The notes beneath the pieces were generated by a model, which saw only the letters and a program-made list of their open reading frames with translations, searched no databases and had not been told where the DNA came from. Positions 1 to 6,890 of a stretch of DNA of 16,149 bases are shown in pieces. How positions within the stretch are numbered: the stretch's first letter is position 1; every line of letters starts with the position of its first letter. Source of the stretch: Legionella genomosp. 1. GTDB lineage: Bacteria > Pseudomonadota > Gammaproteobacteria > Legionellales > Legionellaceae. Location: contig CAMDBQ010000012.1 in assembly GCA_945889365.1 (NCBI GenBank), positions 1 through 16,149 on the forward strand, written 5' to 3'. The position numbers were made by a program, and so were the translations under genes.

Positions 1-1
1 T

Positions 2-1918
2 GCCTGTCATTTGGAACGGCATTTGTACTTGACCAGCCAGTTATTGGAATTAGGCCTGCCTTTGGTTCTTGTGATCAACATGACGGATATTGCTGAACAG
101 CGTGGGATTTTGATTGATGCGAAAGCACTCTCTGCGATATTGCAATGTCCTGTAGTGATGTTGCAGGCGCATCGGAGTGTTGGGGTTGATGAGCTTAGAA
201 AAGCTATTTGTATGTCCAACCCTGCACGCAGTAATGACGTAGCCAAACCCCTTGAATTATCCCTGCCCATCTCTGTGCAAACTGCATTGGCAGCTCTCGA
301 ACAACAACTCCTTTCCAGCGGTAAAAATCCAGCTCTCATACCTTATCTTGCCCGCCGTGCTTTCGAAGGAGCTGGAGAACATGACGTCGACATCCTGATG
401 GCCAACGCACGTTACGATGCGATACATACCGTTGTCACCAGCGTACAAAAAAAACGATCCGATGCCAGCGAGCACTGTACGGCTAAAATCGATCGAATTG
501 TATTGCACCGTATTTGGGCGGTACCCATTTTTTTCGGCATGATGTACCTGATGTTCTTATTGGCGATCAATCTGGGCGGTGCCTTCCAGGATTTCTTTGA
601 TATGAGTACCGATGCTATTTTTGTTCAAGGTACGGCTTCTCTTTTACAGCAGATTAATGCGCCAGCATGGCTCATAGCATTGTGCGCCAACGGTATAGGG
701 AGGGGGATTAATACAACACTCACCTTTATTCCCGTGATGGCGTCGATGTATTTCTTCTTATCGTTATTAGAAGCCTCCGGATATATGGCGCGCGCGGCAT
801 TTGTGGTGGATAAAGCCATGCGCATGTTAGGCCTGCCGGGTAAATCATTTGTGCCGATGATTGTCGGGTTTGGTTGCAATGTTCCCGCGATCATGGCGGC
901 GCGCACACTGGATTCTGAGCGAGATCGGCTGTTAACCGTGCTGATGAGCCCATTTATGTCATGTAGTGCGAGACTCGCTATTTACGCTGTATTTGTGGCC
1001 GCTTTTTTCCCAACGGGTGGTCAAAACGTTGTGTTTTCGTTGTATTTGATTGGTATTTTGATGGCTGTGCTAACCGGGTTTTTATTGCGCAAAACACTAT
1101 TGCGTGGTCAGACCTCGCCTTTAATATTAGAACTGCCTGCTTATCATCGACCTTCGTTACGTCGATTGATGAAAGAAACCGGTATGCGCTTGCGGTATTT
1201 TATTACGCGTGCTGGCAAATTGATTATTCCGGTGTGTGTTGTTTTGGGCGGATTGAATGCATTAACCCTTCACGGCGGTTTTAGCGTGGAACCTAGTAGC
1301 GAGTCAGTTTTATCTTTGGTTGGACAATGGTTAACGCCGATTTTTTCTCCGATGGGTTTACATCAGGATAATTGGCCCGCGACGGTTGGTTTGTTGACGG
1401 GTACGCTGGCGAAAGAAGTGGTGGTGGGCTCACTGAATACGCTGTATTCGCAGGTGGGTCATCTGGCAGTCACCCCATCGGCTCATTTTGAATTGTGGGG
1501 ATCGTTAAAAATGGCGCTGTTATCGATTCCGCAAAATTTGGCGCAGTTGGGTTTCGCACCGTCGCCTGGCATAAATCTCTCAGAACCCGTTTATGGCGTT
1601 ATGTATCAGCACTTTGACGGCAAGGCCGGTGCTTATGCCTATTTGCTATTTATTCTGTTATACGTTCCCTGCGTGTCGACGATGTCTGCGATTAGACAGG
1701 AAGCCAGCCGTAAATTAATGTGGTTTTCGATTGGATGGTCATTGATTGTGGCGTATACCACGGCGGTTTCATTCTACCAATTGGCAACATTTGCGGTTCA
1801 TCCACAACAAACCATTGCATACCTGACGGTGGTGAGCATTTGTATTGTATCGACCATCATGATGATCCGTGTCGCGGCACTACCAAAAGGGGTGCCCCAT
1901 GCTGCTGCAAATTCGTGA
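2..1918 (+). CDS. feoB: Ferrous iron transporter FeoB, 5' end cut off by window
   Basis: FeoB is the inner-membrane ferrous iron permease, with an N-terminal G-protein domain and a C-terminal membrane domain. The frame is open from the first bases, and the visible start (ALERHLYLTSQLLELGLP-like) matches the interior of the G domain, so the P-loop and G2/G3 motifs lie upstream of the window. The G4 motif NMTD is at 77-88. After a helical linker come several membrane segments with the two FeoB gate signatures: GFGCNVPAI near 866 and GTLAKEVVVG at 1400-1429. The conserved PFMSCSARL and YVPCVSTMSAIRQE motifs are also present. The stop is TGA at 1916-1918, and feoC starts 20 bases before it, so the two are translationally linked. 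No frameshift or missing membrane motif is seen. A Fur site, if present, would be upstream of the window. Confidence 0.96.
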   Translation, partial: ACHLERHLYLTSQLLELGLPLVLVINMTDIAEQRGILIDAKALSAILQCPVVMLQAHRSVGVDELRKAICMSNPARSNDVAKPLELSLPISVQTALAALEQQLLSSGKNPALIPYLARRAFEGAGEHDVDILMANARYDAIHTVVTSVQKKRSDASEHCTAKIDRIVLHRIWAVPIFFGMMYLMFLLAINLGGAFQDFFDMSTDAIFVQGTASLLQQINAPAWLIALCANGIGRGINTTLTFIPVMASMYFFLSLLEASGYMARAAFVVDKAMRMLGLPGKSFVPMIVGFGCNVPAIMAARTLDSERDRLLTVLMSPFMSCSARLAIYAVFVAAFFPTGGQNVVFSLYLIGILMAVLTGFLLRKTLLRGQTSPLILELPAYHRPSLRRLMKETGMRLRYFITRAGKLIIPVCVVLGGLNALTLHGGFSVEPSSESVLSLVGQWLTPIFSPMGLHQDNWPATVGLLTGTLAKEVVVGSLNTLYSQVGHLAVTPSAHFELWGSLKMALLSIPQNLAQLGFAPSPGINLSEPVYGVMYQHFDGKAGAYAYLLFILLYVPCVSTMSAIRQEASRKLMWFSIGWSLIVAYTTAVSFYQLATFAVHPQQTIAYLTVVSICIVSTIMMIRVAALPKGVPHAAANS

Positions 1919-2114
1919 TTTTATGCAACGCGAACAAGTGGCCAGCACACAACAACTGGCGCGCGAGTTTCATATCGATGAACAAGCCCTGCAGCCCATG
2001 CTGGATATTTGGGTAAACAAAGGCGTGATTAAGCAGTGTCAAGAAAAGGCGGGATGTCAGAGTGCATGTTCGCGATGTAAAACCAATGCGCCGGTTTTTT
2101 ATCAGGTTTGCTAA
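1899..2114 (+). CDS. feoC: FeoC-like small winged-helix iron-sulfur protein
   Basis: A 71-residue protein beginning MLLQIRDFMQREQVAS, which resembles FeoC (E. coli begins MASLIQVRDLL). Residues 1-45 fit a winged-helix fold (LARE..IDEQALQPMLDIWVNKGVI). The C-terminal part carries C47, C53, C57, C60 and C71; the C53-x3-C57-x2-C60-x10-C71 spacing resembles the FeS ligand cluster of enterobacterial FeoC. Family knowledge: FeoC binds the FeoB cytoplasmic domain and has been proposed to stabilise or regulate it. The ATG at 1899 is preferred over upstream in-frame starts because the family begins at this point and AAAAGGGG precedes it by about 8 bases. It overlaps the feoB end by 20 bases, the usual feoBC arrangement. 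Confidence 0.85.
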   Translation: MLLQIRDFMQREQVASTQQLAREFHIDEQALQPMLDIWVNKGVIKQCQEKAGCQSACSRCKTNAPVFYQVC

Positions 2115-2116
2115 TG

Positions 2117-2182
2117 GTAGCCTGCTGCAATTTAAAATCAATCCTCGATTGGATATCCGATCTCGCAATATTTGCAGGCTAC
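2117..2182. repeat. Inverted-repeat hairpin downstream of feoC
   Basis: GTAGCCTGC at 2117-2125 and its perfect reverse complement GCAGGCTAC at 2174-2182 flank a 48-base interior. The interior holds a near-perfect palindrome, GATTGGATATCCGATC, at 2147-2162. It begins 2 bases after the feoC stop. There is no T tract, so it is not a classical terminator; it may protect the 3' end of the feoBC transcript or be a REP-like repeat. The function is inferred only from position and symmetry. Confidence 0.6.
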
Positions 2183-2222
2183 ATGGGTTATATACCATCT
2201 ATATTATATGTGGTTGAAGCGA

Positions 2223-2377
2223 ATTAGGGCCTGTTCACATTTCGACTCCCTACGTCCGGCGGTCTTATCATTACCCACAAGTCAGGAAACTCACACCCAG
2301 CTTGAGTCCATACCCACAAGTTTGATAAGGCCGCGGGACGTAGGAGTTCGAAAGATGAAATGTCAACAGGCCCTAAT
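2223..2377. mobile_element. 155-bp MITE-like element with terminal inverted repeats
   Basis: The left end ATTAGGGCCTGTTCACATTTC (20 of 21 matches) is repeated inverted at the right end, which finishes CAGGCCCTAAT at 2377. Symmetry continues inward: CTCCCTACGTCCGGCGG on the left faces the complement of CCGCGGGACGTAGGAG on the right, with an extra ~8 bases in the right arm. The centre is the 67-bp repeat at 2264-2330. There is no coding capacity, which fits a non-autonomous element. A TA dinucleotide lies next to GGGCC at both ends, but the symmetry extends through it, so the target duplication is uncertain. The element ends 5 bases past the fabI stop and fills most of the feoC-fabI gap. Confidence 0.75.
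2264..2330 (+). repeat. 67-bp dispersed repeat, copy 1 (inside the 155-bp element)
   Basis: It matches the copy at 3197-3263 at 64 of 67 positions with no gaps. Structure: CTTATCA at one end and TGATAAG near the other, two direct copies of ACCCACAAGT (in TTACCCACAAGT and ATACCCACAAGT), and a central hairpin in which CTCA faces TGAG. Both copies have the same orientation and lie on either side of fabI. Confidence 0.9.
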
Positions 2378-2382
2378 GTTAT

Positions 2383-3171
2383 TTACTCGCCTAAATCTGA
2401 CATCGCTACAGCGTGATAGCCGGCATCAACGTGCACGACTTCACCGGTAATGCCTGATCCTAAATTAGAGCATAAGAAGGCCGCAGTGTTGCCGACTTCT
2501 TCAACGGTGATGTTGCGTTTTAGCGGAGTGTTGGCGGCATATGCGGATTGCATTTTACGGAAGTCTTTGATGCCTGCGGCAGCTAGGGTTCTGATTGGGC
2601 CGGCAGATATGGCATTTACACGGATACCGCGTGGGCCGAGACTGGCTGCCAAGTAGCGTACCGATGCTTCGAGGCTTGCTTTGGCAATACCCATGACGTT
2701 GTAATTGGGTACGGCTTTTTCAGCGCCGTAATAGCTTAGGGTTAAAATCGCGCCTTGTGTGTCTTCCATCATCGGTAATGCAGCTTTGGCTAATGCGACC
2801 AGGCTGTAAGCACTGATGTCATGGGCAATGTGGAAGCCTTCACGATTAACACAATTAACAAAGTCGCCGCTGATTTGATCCGCGGGTGCAAATGCGACGG
2901 AATGGATGACGATGTCGACTTTGTCCCAGCTTTTGCCTAATTGAGTGAATACATCATGAATTTCACTGTCACTCGCTACATCGCATGGAAAAGTTAGCGT
3001 AGAGTTGAATTCTGCTGCCATGTCTTGAACGCGTTCTTTTAGCCGTTCGTTTTGATAGGTAAACGCGAGTTCCGCACCTTGATCGTGAAATGCTTTGGCA
3101 ATGCCATGTGCAATGGAGCGGTTGCTGGCCAAGCCAACAATTAATGCTTTTTTGCCACTTAAAAATCCCAT
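2383..3171 (-). CDS. fabI: Enoyl-ACP reductase FabI (NADH-type)
   Basis: A 262-residue short-chain dehydrogenase-like enzyme that performs the last reduction of each fatty-acid elongation cycle (trans-2-enoyl-ACP to acyl-ACP) in the cytoplasm. It is close to E. coli FabI along its full length. The N-terminus is MGFLSGKKALIVG, followed by the cofactor-loop region GLASNRSIAHGIA. The active-site Tyr157 and Lys164 lie in PNYNVMGIAKASLEAS, and SAGPIRTLAAAGIKDF is the substrate-loop signature. Residue 93 is Ala where E. coli has Gly (HSVAFAPADQ); E. coli Gly93 changes affect triclosan binding, but Ala also occurs naturally in other FabIs. The start at 3171 is chosen because the family begins MGFL and AGGGGG precedes it at good spacing. 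The reading frame continues 27 codons upstream, but only through the 67-bp repeat. Confidence 0.96.
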   Translation of the reverse strand: MGFLSGKKALIVGLASNRSIAHGIAKAFHDQGAELAFTYQNERLKERVQDMAAEFNSTLTFPCDVASDSEIHDVFTQLGKSWDKVDIVIHSVAFAPADQISGDFVNCVNREGFHIAHDISAYSLVALAKAALPMMEDTQGAILTLSYYGAEKAVPNYNVMGIAKASLEASVRYLAASLGPRGIRVNAISAGPIRTLAAAGIKDFRKMQSAYAANTPLKRNITVEEVGNTAAFLCSNLGSGITGEVVHVDAGYHAVAMSDLGE

Positions 3172-3196
3172 ATTAATCCCCCTGGTCAGTTGTATG

Positions 3197-3263
3197 CTTA
3201 TCATTACCCACAAGTCAGGAAACTCATGCCCAGCTTGAGTCCATACCCACAAGTTTGATGAGG
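3197..3263 (+). repeat. 67-bp dispersed repeat, copy 2 (fabI leader)
   Basis: This is the second copy of the 2264-2330 repeat, with three substitutions. It sits 25 bases upstream of the fabI start codon, so it occupies the fabI promoter/leader. The 8-bp sequence GTTGTATG directly flanks it at 3189-3196 and 3263-3270, as an insertion target duplication would. The outer arms found around copy 1 are absent here. Confidence 0.88.
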
Positions 3264-3271
3264 TTGTATGT

Positions 3272-3295
3272 CGTCTTGGCCCATTCGCTAAGACG
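3272..3295. other. Small hairpin between udk and fabI
   Basis: CGTCTT at 3272-3277 pairs with AAGACG at 3290-3295 around a 12-base loop, just downstream of the udk stop codon. There is no run of T on either side, so a terminator role for udk is possible but unproven. Confidence 0.3.
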
Positions 3296-3301
3296 GCTGT
3301 A

Positions 3302-3940
3302 TCAAGATCCCGCCAACTGCAATAATTCCCGCATTTTTGCCTGAATCATATCAATCGCAATCCGATTTTCACCACCCCTGGGCACGATCAAATCTGCATA
3401 ACGGCTGGAGGGTTCGATAAATTGTAAGTACATTGGGCGAACAGTGGTTTCGTATTGATGCAATACGGCCTCGAACGAGCGATGACGCTCAACCACATCG
3501 CGCATTAAACGACGGCTAAGGCATACGTCCAATGGTGCGGACATAAAAATCCGTATGTCCATGACTTCACGCAAGGCCTTGTCGCAAAATAATAAAATCC
3601 CTTCCAAAACAATGATGGTATGACGGCCGATAAACCGTGTTTCTGGCATACGCAGGTGTTTTGAGTGAGAATAAATTGGAATGTCAACCGACTCACCTTG
3701 TTGCAAGCGTCTTAAATGCTCGCATAACAGAGCATGGTCAAATGAATCAGGGTGATCGTAGTTTATTTTTTCACGTTCTTCAAAGGCAAGATGGTTATTG
3801 TCTTTGTAATACGCATCTTCGGAAATCACCACCACTTGATCAGAGCCTAGCTCGTTAACAATCGTGTTGGCTAATAAACTTTTACCGGAAGCTGATGGGC
3901 CGGCAATCCCTAGAATAATCGCTTGTTTTGTCATGATCAT
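3302..3940 (-). CDS. udk: Uridine kinase
   Basis: A 212-residue protein (E. coli Udk has 213) that phosphorylates uridine and cytidine to UMP and CMP in pyrimidine salvage. The Walker A motif GPSASGKS is at residues 14-21. The SEDAYYKD and INYDHPDSFDH nucleoside-binding segments follow, then VLEGILLF, the lid-type arginine segment SRRLMRDVVERHRS, and the family signature TVRPMYLQFIEPSSRYADLIVPRGG. The first ATG (3940) gives MIMTK. The ATG two codons later (3934) is equally possible, since no strong ribosome-binding sequence precedes either. It follows pabA by 48 bases, a gap holding a promoter-like sequence, so it may be transcribed both with pabA and on its own. Confidence 0.95.
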   Translation of the reverse strand: MIMTKQAIILGIAGPSASGKSLLANTIVNELGSDQVVVISEDAYYKDNNHLAFEEREKINYDHPDSFDHALLCEHLRRLQQGESVDIPIYSHSKHLRMPETRFIGRHTIIVLEGILLFCDKALREVMDIRIFMSAPLDVCLSRRLMRDVVERHRSFEAVLHQYETTVRPMYLQFIEPSSRYADLIVPRGGENRIAIDMIQAKMRELLQLAGS

Positions 3941-3963
3941 ACGCAGTGAAATATTTTGTGCAA

Positions 3964-3992
3964 ATAGTAAGGGATTGTGACGAAAATTTCAA
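3964..3992 (-). promoter_or_regulatory. Candidate sigma-70 promoter for udk
   Basis: On the minus strand, TTGAAA (3987-3992, 5 of 6 to consensus) is followed after exactly 17 bases by TACTAT (3964-3969, 4 of 6). Transcription would start near 3957, about 17 bases before the first udk ATG. The -35 box overlaps the pabA stop codon. This is a consensus match only. Confidence 0.4.
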
Positions 3993-4558
3993 TGATTCTG
4001 TCTAATAAAATTATATATCAATGCGTGTCCATGCTCCGTTAAGATAGATTCTGGATGAAATTGTACGCCAAAGAGTTTTAATTTCTCATTAGAAAAAGAC
4101 ATGATTTCACCTGCGGCTGATCTTGATGTGACAGTAATGTGCTTACTTAATCCTTCATCCAATACAATCAACGAATGATACCGACCTACCCGCAACGGGC
4201 TAGGGATGTCACGAAATATGCCGCTTGCATCATGGTGAATTAAACATGATTGTCCATGCATGGGCTCTAGTGCTTTTGCAATTTCCCCACCAAAAACATG
4301 ACCAATAACCTGGTGGCCTAGACACACGCCTAAAATGGGTATTATTCCAGTAAACTCGCGCACAACGGCGATTGAAATGCCTGCATCCATTGGCCCACAG
4401 GGGCCTGGGGAGATGATAATGTGTGTTGGTTTCAGGGTTTGAATCCCTTCGATTGTAATTTTGTTATTTCTGGCGACGATAACGTCGTGGCCCAATTCCT
4501 CAACGTATCTTGATAAATTAAATACGAATGAATCGTAGTTGTCGATGATGAGGATCAT
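3989..4558 (-). CDS. pabA: Aminodeoxychorismate synthase glutamine amidotransferase subunit
   Basis: A 189-residue class I glutamine amidotransferase that supplies ammonia from glutamine to its synthase partner. It begins MILIIDNYDSFVFNL. The oxyanion segment is SPGPCGPMDAG, the nucleophile is Cys79 in GVCLGHQ, and the His168/Glu170 pair is in FHPES. PabA and TrpG are nearly indistinguishable and one protein often serves both. The call as PabA rests on the partner directly upstream being PabB. Its ATG overlaps the pabB TGA in the sequence ATGA (4-base overlap), so translation is probably coupled to pabB. A dual folate/tryptophan role cannot be excluded. Confidence 0.9.
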   Translation of the reverse strand: MILIIDNYDSFVFNLSRYVEELGHDVIVARNNKITIEGIQTLKPTHIIISPGPCGPMDAGISIAVVREFTGIIPILGVCLGHQVIGHVFGGEIAKALEPMHGQSCLIHHDASGIFRDIPSPLRVGRYHSLIVLDEGLSKHITVTSRSAAGEIMSFSNEKLKLFGVQFHPESILTEHGHALIYNFIRQNH

Positions 4559-5934
4559 ATAGTCAACGCCTGTATCAATGCTTGTGCCTTAACCAAGCTC
4601 TCTTGATATTCTTCTTCAGGATCTGAGTCCAAAACAATAGCACCGCCGGCACTGAAAAATAGTTTATCTTGATTAATAAAATAGGTTCGGATGATAACCG
4701 ATGTATCCATATCACCTGTAAAACTCAAGTAGCCTAGGCAACCGCAATAGGGGCCTCGCGCCTGTTTTTCCAATTCGCTAATGATTTCCATGGATCTGAT
4801 TTTAGGCGCACCGGTTACCGAGCCAGGAGGAAACGTTGCTTTAATCAGATCGATTGCACTCGAGTGATGTTTTAATGTCCCGGTGACTTTGGAAACCAAA
4901 TGATGAACCGTTTCAAAGCTTTTTAAGGCGCATAATTCTTCAACATTTACTGAGTGGCAAACGCGGGAGATGTCATTTCGCATTAAATCGACAATCATTA
5001 CGTTTTCAGCATGATCTTTTTCACTGGCTAATAGTTCAGTTGCCAGTTTTTGATCTTCTGCTGTGTTGTTGGATCGTTTTCTTGTGCCTTTGATGGGGCA
5101 GGTTTCAACTAGTTGTTCAGTTAATTTTATAAATCGCTCGGGTGAGGCTGAAATAATATAACCTTGATTCGGAAGTGTTATGAATGCACTAAAGGGGGCT
5201 GGGTTTATTTTCATTAGGTTAAAATAGAGATCCAATGGGTCGTTATTTAATGGTACAGAAAATTGTTGTGTAATATTGGCTTGGAAAATATCGCCGTTTA
5301 TGATGTATTCTTTAGTGGCGTTGACGGCGGCAACATAGGATTGTTGGGTGAAATTGGAGTAGGTTGGACCTTGGCCCAGCGCTGAATTTTTATTGTGCTG
5401 ACAGGTTAGGCCAAGGCCCAACCTACATCTGTTTTTTATGTTTGCTATATCTTTATGAGCCTTTATTAATCGTTCGGATTTTGTTTTTTCAGGAAACCCC
5501 GTGGCCATTACCCAGCAACGATTCTCCATATGATCAACTGCAATAACATGACTATAAAAATTCAAATAAATATCAGGCAGTTCGATGTTATCTTTTACAT
5601 GAGGTAATGCCTCCAGATAATGACTAGCCTCATAACCAAAATACCCAACAGCACCGCCTTGCAATGGAGGCAGGCCTTCAATTTTTTTTATTTTGTATTC
5701 GCTCAGTTTTTTATTGATAACATCAAAGGGATCTTGATTACACTCACCCTTGGATGAAAAAGACCAAAACGAATCAAAACATATGAACGAATAGCTACCG
5801 TAACCGTCCATTTGCATGGAGCTGGTTAATACCATTAGGTCTTTTTTGTCTGAAAAAAGCCTGATGATATCGTCCACATTAGTTATGGCAAGCTCTTCAT
5901 AAACGGGTTCAATGTGGTCAGTATTATTTATCAT
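4555..5934 (-). CDS. pabB: Aminodeoxychorismate synthase component I
   Basis: A 459-residue chorismate-using enzyme that makes 4-amino-4-deoxychorismate, the p-aminobenzoate/folate precursor. The diagnostic motif is CPIKGTRKR with Lys282: PabB enzymes have Lys here and anthranilate synthase TrpE has Ala, so this is not TrpE. Other family motifs are GDIFQANITQQF, SASPERFI, DLMRNDI, FPPGSVTGAPKIRSMEII, RGPYCGCLGYLSF and the C-terminal SAGGAIV. The start is taken at the second of two adjacent ATGs (5934, or 5937 for the first). GGGAG, which overlaps the end of the upstream smr-domain gene, gives it good spacing. An upstream extension of 17-18 codons would lie inside that gene and is rejected. 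Residues 170-192 are encoded by an inverted pair of REP-like repeats, in a linker that is shorter in E. coli PabB. Confidence 0.93.
   Translation of the reverse strand: MINNTDHIEPVYEELAITNVDDIIRLFSDKKDLMVLTSSMQMDGYGSYSFICFDSFWSFSSKGECNQDPFDVINKKLSEYKIKKIEGLPPLQGGAVGYFGYEASHYLEALPHVKDNIELPDIYLNFYSHVIAVDHMENRCWVMATGFPEKTKSERLIKAHKDIANIKNRCRLGLGLTCQHNKNSALGQGPTYSNFTQQSYVAAVNATKEYIINGDIFQANITQQFSVPLNNDPLDLYFNLMKINPAPFSAFITLPNQGYIISASPERFIKLTEQLVETCPIKGTRKRSNNTAEDQKLATELLASEKDHAENVMIVDLMRNDISRVCHSVNVEELCALKSFETVHHLVSKVTGTLKHHSSAIDLIKATFPPGSVTGAPKIRSMEIISELEKQARGPYCGCLGYLSFTGDMDTSVIIRTYFINQDKLFFSAGGAIVLDSDPEEEYQESLVKAQALIQALTI
5359..5426. repeat. Inverted REP-like pair (BIME-like) inside pabB
   Basis: GTAGGTTGGACCTTGGCC at 5359-5376 faces GGCCAAGGCCCAACCTAC at 5409-5426. 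The arms are inverted copies matching at 17 of 18 positions, separated by 32 bases. Each arm begins with GTAG and continues into its own small hairpin with a TT loop; the right-hand one folds almost perfectly. The GTAG head plus hairpin is the layout of REP sequences mobilised by RAYT-type transposases. The pair lies in frame within pabB. Confidence 0.8.
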
Positions 5935-5938
5935 CATC

Positions 5939-6475
5939 CTACTCCCGCTGCCGCTTAAGCAATACATAAACTGCACCAGTGCCGCCATCGCGTGGAACAG
6001 CGCTGTGAAATGCGAGTACTTGGGGTAATTGTTGTAACCAATGATTAACGTGGTTTTTTAACACGGGTTCTTCATCGAGGCGACCGCCTTTGCCATGAAT
6101 GATCAGCAGACAGCGACTGCCCTTGTGGCTTTGCTGATCTACAAAATGACATAAGGCATCTCGGGCAGCATCTGGCCTTAAACCATGCAAATCCAGACGT
6201 GCTTCCAAACGAATTTCCCCGTTTTTTAGTTCCTTCAAACGCTTGCGTGGAAGATCGTTGCTGCAGTGAGCGAGGGTTGTGGTTGGCTTAACTATGTCGG
6301 AATAATGATTGGACAGATAATAATCTGATTTTGGTGTCTCGACAGGATCGGGTTTTCGGCGCACGGGTTTTTTGACAACAGGTGATTGAGGTTCGCGTTT
6401 TGTGATGTTGTGCAACGGTTTAACGACCCTCATGGTTTCGTTAAACAGTTCTTTGTCTTCGTCAGAGACGCTCAT
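5939..6475 (-). CDS. Smr-domain protein (SmrA/SmrB-like putative endonuclease)
   Basis: A 178-residue protein. The N-terminal ~85 residues are charged and probably flexible; MSVSDEDKELFNETMRVVKPL resembles the start of E. coli SmrA/YdaL and SmrB. The C-terminal Smr domain has LDLHGL at its first strand, IIHGKGG as the second motif, and PRDGGTGAVYVLL at the end. Smr domains are nucleases or nucleic-acid binders; SmrB cleaves mRNA at collided ribosomes. This protein carries DLHG and HGKG, but which paralogue it matches best cannot be settled by eye. The TAG stop lies 1 base before the first candidate pabB ATG and 4 before the preferred one, so it heads the smr-pabB-pabA run. The upstream ribosome-binding sequence is weak (CCAGG). 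Confidence 0.85.
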   Translation of the reverse strand: MSVSDEDKELFNETMRVVKPLHNITKREPQSPVVKKPVRRKPDPVETPKSDYYLSNHYSDIVKPTTTLAHCSNDLPRKRLKELKNGEIRLEARLDLHGLRPDAARDALCHFVDQQSHKGSRCLLIIHGKGGRLDEEPVLKNHVNHWLQQLPQVLAFHSAVPRDGGTGAVYVLLKRQRE

Positions 6476-6505
6476 GGTTTGCCTGGCACTTAATTGAATT
6501 AGACT

Positions 6506-6516
6506 AATATATACCA
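6506..6516 (-). promoter_or_regulatory. Possible extended -10 for the smr-pabB-pabA set
   Basis: On the minus strand TGGTATATATT precedes the smr-domain gene by about 30 bases. It holds a TG-extended -10-like sequence (TATATT differs from TATAAT at one base). No convincing -35 box is seen at 16-18 bases. It lies between the gene and the repeat element that ends at 6541. Confidence 0.25.
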
Positions 6517-6556
6517 GATTTGATGTTAATCGAAGTTTATGGGCTCTTTTCCCTTT

Positions 6557-6778
6557 CTAGTGGAGCAAGGAACCAGTGCTGGCGCTGGCTATGGCTTCTT
6601 ATTATAGTTAAAGCGTCGCGTGTTTGGCTCGTAAATTTACGATAATTCAACCGATTATATTATAAAATAGACAACTTCCCTTTGGATTTTTAGATGTAAA
6701 ATCCGAGGCACTTTCGATTAATGATCAACCCGGCGCACATATTATCATATTAATATTTAATGTTTTTTGCTCCACTAG
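6557..6778. mobile_element. Nested small element with CTAG target duplication
   Basis: CTAG at 6557-6560 and 6775-6778 flanks a 214-bp unit (6561-6774). Its ends are TGGAGCAAGGAAC and, inverted, TGGAGCAAAAAAC (11 of 13 matches). Removing the unit with one CTAG restores the terminal repeat of the surrounding element, which is strong evidence for a later insertion. A 4-bp CTAG-type duplication is known for some IS5-family elements, so an IS5-driven MITE is a reasonable inference. The interior is AT-rich, with a perfect palindrome TCGTAAATTTACGA at 6629-6642 and a 7-bp-stem hairpin at 6684-6704. No ORF of note. Confidence 0.75.
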
Positions 6779-6810
6779 TGCCTGGTCTTGCAATTTCGGT
6801 ACGTTATTGC

Positions 6811-6890
6811 CCTCCCCGCTGAGGTGGGGATCCATCCCTGATGTGGAATATTGATCACGCTGAGCATGGATCCCCGCCTTCGCGGGGAGG
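6811..6890. repeat. CCCCGC-type palindromic repeat at the centre of the element
   Basis: Two 25-base arms, 6811-6835 and 6866-6890, are inverted copies at 22 of 25 positions, built on CCTCCCCGC and GGGGATCCAT. The type is recognisable from the peptide PAKAGIH that it encodes spuriously on the minus strand, a common by-product of such dispersed palindromes in proteobacteria. It forms the tip of the long hairpin described for 6541-6944. Confidence 0.8.

Noticed and set aside
2172..2450. Plus-strand ORF across the 155-bp element
   Set aside because: It runs through the inverted repeats and into antisense fabI, with no ribosome-binding site or recognisable protein.
3172..3252. 27-residue N-terminal extension of FabI
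   Set aside because: It is encoded by the inserted repeat, while the family begins at MGFL with a good ribosome-binding sequence.
2264..3263. TTACCCACA motifs as DnaA boxes or an origin
   Set aside because: Each differs from the TTATCCACA consensus, they occur only inside the 67-bp repeat, and there is no origin-type gene context.
4555..5934. Anthranilate synthase TrpE/TrpG instead of PabB/PabA
   Set aside because: The PIKGT motif has the Lys typical of PabB; TrpE has Ala at this position, and no trp genes are adjacent.
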